From NCBI GenBank assembly GCA_022457155.1, contig JAJGOT010000168.1, positions 124,001 through 188,000 of the forward strand: a stretch of 64,000 nucleotides of DNA, given 5' to 3'. Within the stretch, counting starts at the first letter, position 1. Each line of letters starts with the position of its first letter. Positions 22,691 through 33,079 of this stretch are shown piece after piece. The notes under the pieces are model-generated. The model was not told where the DNA came from and did no database searches. It was given only the letters and a program-made list of their open reading frames with translations. Position numbers and translations under genes: made by a program. The stretch is from Cladopsammia gracilis. Taxonomy: Eukaryota; Cnidaria; Anthozoa; Scleractinia; Dendrophylliidae.

Positions 22691-22785
22691 AATTTTATTA
22701 TTTATTTCATTTTCATACAGAAGAAATAACTCGCATAAAAAATTTCGTTATATAGAAGTACTTAATTGCATAATTTGCGAATATA

Positions 22786-24711
22786 TATATTCCCAAAATC
22801 AGCCTAAAATCGAGAAATTCGGGTAAACCTCGGGATTCTTTTTTTCGAGCAGGATTCAGCGGGAGACATGCAGTTTTTTTCTTTGCGTATGTTATTTCTC
22901 AAAAGCGACGAAAAAAAGCAACAGCAAAAAAAAAATCTGAACAATGTTTTGCAACCAATATGTAGTTCACATGCCAAAAAAGGACAAATCTGAGCGAGAA
23001 AAATAAAAAACAACCTCAAAAGCAATGTAGGTTGGTTATGCCCCTAGCCCTTCTATTGGGATGACCATAAGGGTATACGGCACTGGACATTTCTATAATA
23101 TATATTATATATTTATACATGTAACATGCCCTTATTTTTGTAGAAAGTTACCTTTGCAGGCTGTGTGTTATCGTGAGGCCTGGAGTTAATTCAATAAAAC
23201 TTTTACAAGTGCAATTTACAAGTGTAGCCAACTGTTTCAGAGGTTGTAAAAAAATTATTGAAATGATACATGGTGTAAAACTAGTTTAATGGGCTAACTT
23301 CTATATTGACGCAATGTTTCCAGGGGCGTGGCAAGCCTATAGGCCCGTAGGCCCAGACCTACAAAGTTTTTAGTCCACCTGTCTTACCGGGGTAGTCATT
23401 TTACTGGGGCCGTAGTTTCATCATAACATTACTCCGGAAATCCCGTGAAAAAAATGCTAGCCAAAACTTGTGATTTTGTTCCCACCCGTTTTCGTACCTA
23501 ACCCTTTAGGCTAGAATACAAAAGCAAACTTTGCATTTTTCCACCTAAATGGAGTTTTGGTCCCAAAGGGCCCATTTCTCGAAACTCCCCATAACTTTTC
23601 GGGCCCGAAACTATATTAAAATCAGAATCTATAAAATGGTGATGAATTTTTTAGCCCTCAAACCAGCTCGACTTGTTTCGTCGAGTTAGAATTTTATTGC
23701 TTCGCTTTCAAAACCAACAAAATTTTAATCTTTAATGAATACATTGTGCACATACAGTGTAAGATACATGTAGCTATCGGGACTTTCGAGAAACGGGACC
23801 CAATCACGCGTGATCTCAGTATTTTTGGGGAGTAGGGGGCGGGCCGGAGCATTTAAAAAAAACATATCTGCAAGCGGTTATTTGTGCGAGTTTACTTCCG
23901 CTGTTTTGTTGCTTTCACCATTTCATATCACTTGGGTAATTTTCAAAATAGCTCATGCACGCAATGCGTGCTTATGTTGTACTTCTGCATGCATGCACTA
24001 TTATGATCTGAGTGAAAACCACTTTTCAGTTCAGATAATCTCTGTTGTTGTTTTTTTCTTTTTTAACCCTTACTACTGCTCTCAAAAACAATAACTAACC
24101 AGAGTGTCCTTTGTTAGAGTTAGAGATGAGCCTCACTATGGGTACCTACACTCTGCATGCATGCTTAGATTTTGTCACGTTTTTCTTAAATCATCAAAGT
24201 CTTAAACAAATTGTCTATTTGTTCAGTTAATATATAAGTCCTGCTCATCTCTTTCAGACGTTTAATTTAATTCTTTCTAATAACCTGTAGCTGTTATTTA
24301 TTAGTCAGTATCTTTTCTGTCATTTGAGCCATCACTGTTTAAACAGTTAGGCCCTTTTCTTGATCCCCCATGTTAAATTGAAGCAATTAAATTATTGTTG
24401 AGAAACATTAGGTGATGGATGATTTAACAAATAATTTTAGTCCAAATTCTCTTCTTTTTGAACATTTTTTTGAGAAGTTAATCATTCTATAAAGTTCATC
24501 TGACCTCTGAGATCATCATTTTTGTAATGCATGCATTACAGTGATTAATGTGATTTAAATTTTGTTGGAAATTATGCTTACCCATAGAGTTGCCCAGAGA
24601 TCTTGGCTGGTGATAGTTTAAAAATAACAGTAAGTTAATTGACTATGTAATGAAGTTTCTACCATTTTTATTTCAACAAACTACAGAAAAGGGATGAGGA
24701 TGGAGGTGTAT
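22786..24711. other. Intronic sequence, no gene
   Basis: A block at about 23590-23750 is the reverse complement of about 26225-26390 (CGGGCCCGAAA..., AAACCAACAAAATTTTAATC), so both are copies of one dispersed repeat. The open frame at 23810-24094 has no recognised product. Confidence 0.45.
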
Positions 24712-25128
24712 TGCAACACCTCTTAAAAAAGTTAGATACAGCTGTACAGACACATGTTACAAGTGCATACATTCATTAGTGCCAGAACCTCCACTGTATG
24801 TATTGTGATTTATTTCTAATCAATAATTGTCTTGCAACACCCCTTAAAAAGGTTAGATATAGCTGTACAGACACTTGTTACAAGTGCATACCTGTATAAG
24901 TGCCAAAACCTCCACTGTACACAAACTGTACATGTATGTATTGTGATTTGTTACTAATCAATTGTCTTGCAACACCCCATATGTATTGTGATTTGTTTCT
25001 AATCAATTTTGCAACACCCCTTAAAAAGGTTAGATACAGCTGTACAGACACATGTTGTGCATACATGCATGTATAAGTGCCAAAGTTACCTCCACTGTAT
25101 GTATTGTGATTTGTTTCTAATCAATTGT
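24712..25128 (+). repeat. Tandem repeat, unit about 125-160 bp
   Basis: Three full copies and one truncated copy of a unit starting TTGCAACACCCCTTAAAAAG and containing TACAGCTGTACAGACAC and ATGTATTGTGATTTGTT. Confidence 0.8.
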
Positions 25129-25334
25129 AAGGGACAACTATAATTGTTGAAAAACACATACTTACTACATGTAGTTAATTCCGAGAAATAAATTATAGTA
25201 TGAAGTTGAACTGAAATTTCCAAAGAGATAGTTTTCTATTAAATATTATTATAAACTTCATTAATAATTCATAAGGAAAATAGATAGAAATGAAAGTTTA
25301 ATAAAGGTTTGAAAAGCCCGTTACAGATAACGGT

Positions 25335-25510
25335 CAGTATAAAACACGGACTGCGGCCGACTATGGACTGCAGACTACAGACTGGGTATTAAACACGGAC
25401 TAGGGCATAAAACGCGTACTATGGACTGGGTATAGAACACGGACTAGGGTATAAAATGTGGACTGAGAATCATGGACTCGGTATAAAACGCAGACTGGGT
25501 GTAAAATAAT
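25335..25510 (+). repeat. Short degenerate minisatellite
   Basis: Repeated GGACTGGGTATAAAAC / GGACTAGGGTATAAAA words at roughly 15-35 bp spacing. Confidence 0.7.
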
Positions 25511-26879
25511 GAGGACCGAAGCTGTGAACATAAAATATTGATTTATCTCGATAAATACGTAGATAGGGGTCGCGGCATGTTACTTTACAAACGTTTGGTC
25601 TCTTGATATTTGAAAAAAAATCAAGTAAAGGAAAGCAGAAACATTATCTTAATTCTCGCAATTTTTTTATTTGCAATCTGATTTATGCCTTGCGACCAGA
25701 GCCCCTTTTGGCTGACTAGATCTGCCACAGATCCTACGTACACCAGCAGCATTTTCGTTTGCGGTCCTTTGCTTCTAACTTGGTCATGCACCGCTGTGAC
25801 GTGGGTCAATTGGCAAACGTTTGAATTCGAGCTCATCTGTTGCCATCACCACGTGCGATTTGGTAGAGAATTGGCGTTCGCGCTAGTTTGTCTATCTTTT
25901 TGCTGCTACACCGTACTGACGAGACCCAAGCAGGTCGAAACAGCTGTCCACAGTTGCATTTTGGCTTTTAGTTTGGGCTCTATCATGTCGTCGCGTTAAA
26001 TGTTCTACAAGTATCAGCCTTGCTCTATACTTTGATCGTACCCTTTCGATCTTCACAGGCTCTGCTCGCAGGGCATCTGCTTAACAGCAGTTCATACCGG
26101 TAAATAATAAAGGTCTATATTTCACAAAATGCCGGTAGACAATTAACTCTGATAAAATATGCAGCAACATATTTCGGGATATTACTGATAATGGCAACGA
26201 TATGAAATATTTTTCAAATTTGCGAAAAGTTGTCGGGCCCGGAAAGCTATCTTATGTGCGCAATGTTTACATTAAAGATTAAAATTTTGTTGGTTTTGAA
26301 AGCTAAGCAATAAAAGACCATAAAACTTACTAAGTTGACAATACAAGTCGGGCTGGTTTGAAGGCTTAAAAGTACTTCACCATTCTATAGATTCTTAGGC
26401 ACTTACTTGAAGGGTGTAAAGGAAAGAAAACGAGAAGTGTATAATAGACAGTGACTTTAAGATTTGAAACTGGTGCAGTGTTGTTGTTTTTGTTATCTTT
26501 TTTTATAATTTTAAAAGAGAAGTACTAGTGATACCACTTTCAAATAAGTGCCGCATGAAAAAATCAACGGACGTTTTTGAGTTAATATACGGCTATAGTT
26601 AGGCTGAAGGTAACATTTACTATGTGGTCCCTCAAAAGTGGTCCTGTATTTTGTATGTAGTAAGTTCCCCGTGCAGGCATAATGTATATTAAAGTCAATT
26701 CCAAGTATGATCATCTCTTTGGGCGTAACCGGTGTTTGACACTGTTTATTTCTTCATTCATTGTAAAGCCTGGTGTAAAGCTAGTTTGGGCTGACTTCTC
26801 TATTGTCATAGTCAGTTTAAATGTTTGAAGCACTTTTGTATAATTTTAATAATAATTTATAAAGAAAATGAAAACAATT
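25511..26879. other. Intronic sequence, no recognised gene
   Basis: Between 25621 and 25999 both strands are open for 70-104 codons with a locally higher GC content. I see no domain and no splice context, so no gene is called; a decayed transposon fragment is possible. 26225-26390 is the inverted partner of 23590-23750. Confidence 0.4.
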
Positions 26880-27001
26880 AGGCCTGGGGCAAACGTCGAA
26901 CTTCACATGTGCCGAATCTAATGCAAATGAGCAAGAACAATAGATTTTGCTCATTTGCATTAGATTCGGCACATGTGAAGTTCGACGTTTGCCCAAGGCC
27001 T
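26880..27001. repeat. Near-perfect palindrome with 55-bp arms
   Basis: AGGCCTGGGGCAAACGTCGA on the left mirrors TCGACGTTTGCCCAAGGCCT on the right, with a loop of about 12 bp. A hairpin MITE is likely. Confidence 0.85.
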
Positions 27002-27250
27002 TACATTTGATATGTCTATGCTTCATGACTATTAAAAAAAAATGTAAGCACAACTTCTTGCAAGAGACGAGGATGGAGAAAAGGGTTGTGACTGACATCT
27101 ATGTTTGTTTGTTTGTTGATATAAGTACAATAATTATGTTGTTAGACCGGTAATGGACCCTAGCTTAGAAGTGAAGTGTAATGGCAATTGAAATAGTTTT
27201 TTTGGCATTTTTTGCAGTAACTGTCAAGTTTACTTATAATAATTAATTTA

Positions 27251-27704
27251 GGTAAACGATTTTTCGTTTGTCTCACGGGTGTACCAGTGTGGGTCACGGT
27301 CAATAAACTTAACCTCGTCCCAAATAGGACGTGACCCACACTTGACCATTGACCGTGACCCACACTGGTACACCCGTAGAGTTAAAGAGGCCATCCACAT
27401 AAGACTTCATCCTAATAACATCAACAGAGATAGTGGAATTGAAATTCCCGAAGCGTGGATGCCTACAATCAAGAAGCATAACAGCCGACCGATATCAAAT
27501 CGGACCGGAGAGGGAACAACATCTTTTCGGAATAATAATGAGGATCGAAAATGCACCAATAGCAACAAGCCAACGTGCTACATAAGCGACACGTAACCAA
27601 TCGACCTCATCGCCTGATGAAGACTAGCAGTAATAGCAGTCGAAACGTCGCGATCAACATCTTAAAGTGACTCCATCGTGAGACAAACGAAAAATCGTTT
27701 ACCT
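27251..27704 (+). mobile_element. Penelope-like element 3' fragment between inverted repeats
   Basis: The ends GGTAAACGATTTTTCGTTTG and CAAACGAAAAATCGTTTACC are inverted repeats. Inside, about 27340-27596 (+) encodes a tail resembling the C-terminal GIY-YIG endonuclease part of Penelope-like elements (VKEAIHIRLH...NINRDSG...AWM). A CTGATGA...GAAA pair follows at 27614-27645, the core of a hammerhead ribozyme, a motif known from Penelope-like elements. The reverse transcriptase is absent, so this is a dead 5'-truncated copy. An inner inverted pair (GTACCAGTGTGGGTCACG and its complement) marks 27278-27372. Confidence 0.65.
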
Positions 27705-27772
27705 ATCTTACACACCACGATGAACAACAACCACATTTTTAATAATTAATTTCTCATTTTTTCCTATTTCAG

Positions 27773-27929
27773 CGGTTCTTGGTTAGTGGTGTCAGTTCAA
27801 TCATAGCCACCGATAATTCAATTATATTTAGTTTTGGAAGTTCTGGAAACATTACGACCGTACATCTAAAAGGTGCCGAGCAATCTCAGATTCAACAGTT
27901 CCTTGGTAAACTTCCTGCCTCCATCAAAG
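27773..27929 (+). CDS. Kinase gene, coding exon 2
   Basis: Preceded by a pyrimidine-rich acceptor (TTTTTTCCTATTTCAG) and followed by AAAG|GTAAGC. It encodes 52 residues plus one base: RFLVSGVSSIIATDNS... to LGKLPASIK. Phase 0 entry matches exon 1, and phase 1 exit matches exon 3 (the joint codon is Gly). The pattern of short beta-type stretches followed by a helix-like AEQSQIQQFLGKL could be the end of a small PH-like domain, but this is a guess. It is flanked by a Penelope fragment upstream and a 31-bp minisatellite 37 bp downstream, so the exon is a small island in repeat DNA. Confidence 0.6.
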
Positions 27930-27965
27930 GTAAGCGTGTGAAGTAAAATTAGTTTGTTCAGATTA

Positions 27966-28463
27966 CAATGTACAATAATGGATACTTGGTAGCCTGCAAT
28001 GTACAATAATGGATACTTGGTAGCCTGCAATGTACAATAATGGATACTTGGTAGCCTGCAGTGTACAATAATGGATACTTGGTAGCCTGCAGTGTACAAT
28101 AATGGATACTTGGTAGCCTGCAGTGTACAATAATGGATACTTGGTAGCCTGCAATGTACAGTAATGGATACTTGGTAGCCTGCAGTGTACAGTAACGGAT
28201 ACTTGGTAGCCTGCAGTGTACAATAATGGATACTTGGTAGCCTGCAGTGTACAATAATGGATACTTGGTAGCCTGCAGTGTACAATAATGGATACTTGGT
28301 AGCCTGCAGTGTACAGTAATGGATACTTGGTAGCCTGCAATGTACAATAATGGATACTTGGTAGCCTGCAATGTACAATAATGGATACTTGGTAGCCTGC
28401 AATGTACAATAATGGATACTTGGTAGCCTGCAATGTACAATAATGGATACATGGTAGCCTGCA
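27966..28463 (+). repeat. 31-bp minisatellite, about 16 copies
   Basis: Unit TGTACAATAATGGATACTTG then GTAGCCTGCAA; copies differ only by A/G and C/T changes (AATGTACAATA, AGTGTACAGTA). On the minus strand it has no stop in any frame, giving long spurious frames with a 31-residue period. Confidence 0.95.
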
Positions 28464-28868
28464 GTGCAGGTGGTTTATGTTTTTTGGTGGTGAGTGCTGA
28501 TTTGAGTGTTTGGACGCCATTTTGGTTTTGCACAATGTTGGGGACTGGCCTTGGTCGCATCTTTTGACTCGCCTCAGTCTGCACTCGTTCGCCTCCCAAA
28601 TACGCCAGCTTTGCAGGTTAGATACTTGGAAGAAACTTTTTTGGGTTGAATTTCTGTACATTAGTGCATGTATGATATTCAGTTTCTCTGTAATAAGCAA
28701 TATTGTTTTATCTTACATAATTTATATTGTTGTGCTTTGTAGCACATTATTAAGGTGGATAGAATTACATCTGAATTTGAATGAAATTGTAAACAATTTA
28801 AGGAAGGGATTTGAAGAAAGAAAATTATTTTTGAAACAGCAACAAACGGTTGATACCCACACAAGAGC
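28464..28868. other. Intron 2 sequence, no gene
   Basis: The plus-strand frame 28510-28980 runs into the following repeat and has no recognised domain. Confidence 0.45.
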
Positions 28869-30648
28869 TGTATCACCCATAAATGTAATAACAACCATAA
28901 ATGTAATACTCACCATAAATGTAATAAAAATCAACCATAAATGTAATACCAACCATAAATGTAATAAGAATCAACCATAAATGTAATAAATGACTAACCA
29001 TAAATGTAATGCATTTTTAACCATAGATGTAATAATCTGACTCACCATAAATGTAATACGTTTTAACCATAAATGTAATAAACTGGCTATTACTATTAAA
29101 TAGAGTTTGAAACTGCTTTAAGTGGTTACTTGATGTCTTGAAATGGAGGCCCCCCGTTGTAACGAAAAGTCAACCGCATTTGAATCATTCTGTAGCGAGC
29201 TTCCAACTGCCAATACCAACTGCAGTCAATTACATGTATGAAAATCCGCTTAACAACTTCATGGTCACTTAACATATTTTTGGTATTGTATGGCATGTCT
29301 GAGTGTCACTTCTGGAAAGCCTCAGATAAACGTAAATGAGAATGCTGTTTGTGTAGTTTTCAACAATAGAACAAATGCCGCTTTAGGAGTTTCTTCTCAG
29401 TAAGCAAAGCGTTCCACTCTCAACAACCTAGCAGGTTTGAAGATATGTACATAGCAACGAACCGTTTACAGAAGGTGCAATTTACGAAATTTCGATTTTT
29501 GTTGACTTCGTTTCAGCACTTTGAAATGGAACATGCCGCGTCAAGATGATACTTAAGGTTTGAAACTTACGAAGGAAGACCGTGATACTCACAACCTCAG
29601 TGCTTTAAACGGGAACTCAATGATAAGGGAGAGAAACATTGAAATATTGACATTTGTCAAAAATCATACCCCTCAATATTTGGATATCAGGTGACCTGAC
29701 ATCCCTTGTTAAAAAAAACTATGTGTCCGAGTTGTGTTTTATTTCTTTTCTGTTTCTCCTAAAGTTACATAATTTATGTAGTCGTAAAAATTCCGACAAT
29801 TTATATTTTGAACAGTTTAATGGCAAAAGCCAACAAAACTGAATTAATAATGGTTGACTCAACTCCGTCTGTCCATTTTTAAAAGCGGACTTCTGGCTGT
29901 TTGCAAAAGTTCTGACCATAAGGACTTGACTTACCCGTTAAGTATATATAACAACACAACGATAACGCAGTTTCCTGGAAGTTTATGAAACGATATGAAA
30001 TGTTCGTAACCAACAACATTATTGCACCCAACTTCAACAAGACTTGAAAACCCAGTAATAACAACACCGAACACACAATACTCAGGTAGTAACTTTGCAC
30101 AAAGATAGTCAGTTATGTGATAGCTGCCATCTGTCAGTTTTTCTTCCCTCTCTTTCACGTATACCCACGTACCTACTCCAGCAAACAGGAGATTGATCCA
30201 AGCGTTTATCCAGTTTTTGCTCTTTATGTTCTCTTTTAATGTTAACACAAGTCCACTACTTTTCCCGTAGTCCTTAACAATTTCCTCATACTTTGCTAAC
30301 CAAGACATGTGTCCTTGTTAATGCTTACTCTCGGCAATCTTTTCCTATACTTAGAAGCTATTCTTTTGAATTTGCGTGTACACCAACCATATAAACGGCC
30401 TTTAAAAATCGTAAATTTTTTTATTGGTATCCAGGTTATTACATTTGTGGTTAAAATGTGTTACATTTATGGTGAGTCAGATTATTACATTTATGGTTAA
30501 AAATGTATTACATTTATGGTTAGTCGTTTACTACATTTATGGTTGATTCTTATTACATTTATGGTTAGTATTACATTTATGGTTGATTTTTATTGCATTT
30601 ATGGTGAGTATTACATTTATGGTTGTTATTACATTTATGGGTGATACA
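28869..30648. mobile_element. Second foldback-like element, arms of CCATAAATGTAATA subrepeats
   Basis: Left arm 28869-29090 and right arm about 30425-30648 are reverse complements over roughly 220 bp, each with about ten ACCATAAATGTAATA words at irregular spacing. The order of spacers (ACAACC, CTCACC, AAAATCAACC, ATGACTAACC, TCTGACTCACC) is mirrored, so this is a true inverted repeat. The ends TGTATCACCC/GGGTGATACA are flanked by AGAGC on both sides. The loop (29091-30424) includes a minus-strand exon-like frame at 29935-30308. Confidence 0.8.
29935..30308 (-). CDS. Exon-like frame inside the foldback-like element; hypothetical membrane protein fragment
   Basis: Starts at ATG (30306-30308 on the minus strand; MSWLAKYEEIVKDY...) and stays open for 124 codons. 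It ends at a good donor, AACGG|GTAAGT. Three hydrophobic stretches are visible (around WINLLFAGVGTWVYV, YCVFGVVITGFSSLVEVG and CVIVVLLYIL), so a small membrane protein is possible. I do not recognise the family. It may be a host exon captured between the element's arms, or an element gene with a downstream exon. No second exon was identified. Composition looks protein-like, but evidence is limited to frame length and splice signal. Confidence 0.4.
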
Positions 30649-32149
30649 AGAGCACCCCAGGTTGATGGCGCACTGTTTTGATGTCCATCTACTGATTATA
30701 AACTTCATATTCTAATTTTAAAACTTAATGAAATCTAATTTCACAAATCTTCTTACCCCCTTTTTAACCCGCGAATACGCGCAAGCGTTATGAACGGGTT
30801 ATCGGTAACGGTGGCTAATTCACTTACTCGCTCGCTCGTTCGTTGCATCACTCAGCTGTAAACTTTGTGACGTAATGCTTTGTTACGAATGCTTTCGTAA
30901 CAAGAACAATGTGAATCCAGCGATAACAATAACTAATTTGTTGTAAACGAATATAAACAACAATAAGCTTAAAGATGTTTCGCATTTGGAGTCTTTTAAA
31001 TGCCACATTTAAATTGATCTTAAAGGATTTTTCAACCGAGACACGCATTTTGATGCGTATCTACCTACGCTACCTCTGAATCTACGAGTGGTCGAGTGGT
31101 TTGAGGTTTAGTCTTTATACAGTGCCGGGAATAACAATCGGAAGGAGCGAGTTCAAGTCACACTCAGGACCCTTTTTTTTTCGACTGGACATTATGAAAG
31201 TGATGTACTGTTTTTTTTTTTGCGTTCGTCAAAAATCCCTACATTGAAATAAAAAAAAATACCGAACCATGTCAGTGTGAAGACATAAGCTTACCGCGAT
31301 ATTGTGTTACGCGTTAGCATTTCTTATTCACGGGTTGGCTCTTTTAATAGGAGCCTTTTTTCCTCTCGCACACCTAAAAATCACCTAAAAATTCACAAAG
31401 CCTTACATAACATTCATTTACAAACCTATAATGGAATTTTTAGAGTAAACGAGATAATGCCATAAACCAATCACAAGTAGCGAGAAAATGGCATTTATAG
31501 GTATAACGATTCCCCTAAATAAAGTAACCAATCTTTTGAACAATGCAAATCCCATTACTCATAATTGAAGGGTTTATGCAAAATCTATCATAAGTGACCA
31601 TTTAGCCTTGAAATCCAAATTACCCTTATTTTGGCACAGATACTGGTTTAATCATGTAAGAAACTTATTAAGAATAATTTATTTGTTTGAGCAAAAGTTG
31701 AAAATAAGAATTCAGCTTATTACTTTTTCTTAAACCTCAAGCCACCAGCACAAAAGAGATTTTTTGGTTTCAGGAAATCAGTAATGCTTCACTTGTCAGT
31801 TAATGGTTCAAGTTTTACCAAAACGTAACAGCTGACTTAGTGTTGAGGCCATTTGCTCAAACAGATAAATACATAAGTAAGTTTCGTACACAATAACCAG
31901 TATCTATGGAGTAATCTATGCGTTCATTGGTGATGAGGTCTCCAGCTGGCTTTAACGTTCATTTAGCAACGGAGCATAGTGCTATAAAATAATCATAATT
32001 TCGAGACAGGAATACTGCATTGGTATCATGATTCTCAGATACTTTTGCCTGCTTTTGAGACGTCAATATTGGACAAAAATGTTGATTACTTTGTCACCTT
32101 TGGCAGATAAAACACTGTGCATTTGTATTTTTACAATAACTGTGCGAAT
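30649..32149. other. Intron 2 sequence, no protein gene
   Basis: Contains a tRNA-like stretch (31083-31165). A block at about 31980-32110 matches the 44040-44270 region in reverse orientation (GCTTTTGAGACGTCAATA, ACTTTGTCAC, GATAAAACACTG). Otherwise nothing is recognised. Confidence 0.45.
31083..31165 (+). ncRNA. tRNA-like (Ser/Leu-type) pseudogene or SINE head
   Basis: TGGTCGAGTGG near 31089 fits the internal A-box consensus, and AGTTCAAGTCA near 31150 approximates a B box at type-II tRNA spacing. GAGTG near the start can pair with CACTC near the end. A T run follows (from about 31170), as in a Pol III terminator. A complete cloverleaf was not established. Confidence 0.35.
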
Positions 32150-32883
32150 TCCCGCGCGCTGATTGGCTCATTTCTATGGTCGATGAGAGTATAGACCATG
32201 ATGACGTAACAGGTAACGCAACACGGTGAGTTTTGTCAAACTTTTGGCGCTGCGGGTTCTTCAAACAGTGAAAAATGCACTTAAAACTGGAATTCTTCAA
32301 TGAAAAGAATGCTCTATCGTCAGTTAAATTTAGTTTACAATCAGCTAAACTTGCCTGGAATTAAGTGCGAAGCAAAAAGGACAAACAACTTGTCGTAGTT
32401 TCACGGGAAAATCCACGGAATCAGTCGCCGGCGCCCGAAAGAACTAAAACTGAGCCGAAAACAAACTGGAGCAAAGATTCATCTGATTATTCGAAGATAT
32501 TTCAAATTTGAAAAAGGTTAGCTTTGTAAACTGTGCCTAGTAATTTTATATTTGACTTTGTGTGAGGTTATTGTGCTCTATTTTGCGATTATCGCCGAGC
32601 GCGGTTCTCTAAAATTTGCCGAATAACGGCTCTTTGTTTTGCTGTGTTAAAATTTATATTAAAAGATTCTAGCGATGATTTAAGCTGAAGAGAATTTTTG
32701 TGTGAGCCTTTTTCGTTACATAATTTATTCACATAAAAAAAGTTAAGGCTTTAATTATTCCTCACGCAAAAAACATTTTGCAGCAGTTTGTCAGTGTTAG
32801 GTTGTTTATCTTGATTTTCTAAAATGATTCCCGCAAACTAGTTCGCTCGGCGCTCGCAGTTATTCAAGTTTGTTATTGTAAAA
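32150..32883. other. Intronic sequence with part of a MITE
   Basis: 32171-32204 repeats the TCTATGGTCGATGAGAGTAT motif found in the palindrome downstream, so 32171-33059 may be one larger element. No coding signal. Confidence 0.45.
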
Positions 32884-33075
32884 AACAAATCGACCGAATT
32901 TTTCCATGGTCTATACTCTCATCGACCATAGAAATGACGCCATAAAATGTTCAAAACTTGGCAGTGAAACCACTCGCCTAACGGCTCGTGGTTCCACTTG
33001 AGTTTTGAACATTTTATGACGTCATTTCTATGGTCGATGAGAGTATAGACCATGGAAAAATTCGGTCGATTTGTT
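32884..33075. repeat. Long palindrome (MITE) at the edge of the 75-bp satellite
   Basis: AACAAATCGACCGAATTTTT mirrors AAAAATTCGGTCGATTTGTT. The arms of about 85 bp are almost perfect and contain CATGGTCTATACTCTCATCG; the loop is near 32960-32995. Confidence 0.88.
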
Positions 33076-33079
33076 AATT

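Larger units (their letters stand above)
12650..22785. mobile_element. Foldback-like element with 64-bp subrepeat arms, carrying nested insertions
   Basis: The two outer ends are imperfect inverted repeats about 50-60 bp long; both contain ATAACGAAATTTTTTATGCG. Inside each end lies an array of a 64-bp unit: direct on the left (12720-13580 and 14233-14455), inverted on the right (16516-17058, 17190-17287, 18220-18361, 22503-22690). A non-repeated loop (about 14460-16510) separates them. Long terminal inverted repeats made of tandem subrepeats are the hallmark of foldback-type elements. No transposase was found in the loop. Removing the later insertions leaves roughly 4 kb. Confidence 0.65.

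Noticed and set aside
25621..25999. Possible gene or transposase fragment open on both strands
   Set aside because: No motif recognised on either strand and no splice signals in a sensible place.
27866..28700. Three overlapping minus-strand frames of 178-245 codons
   Set aside because: Entirely the 31-bp minisatellite, whose 31-residue period appears in all frames.
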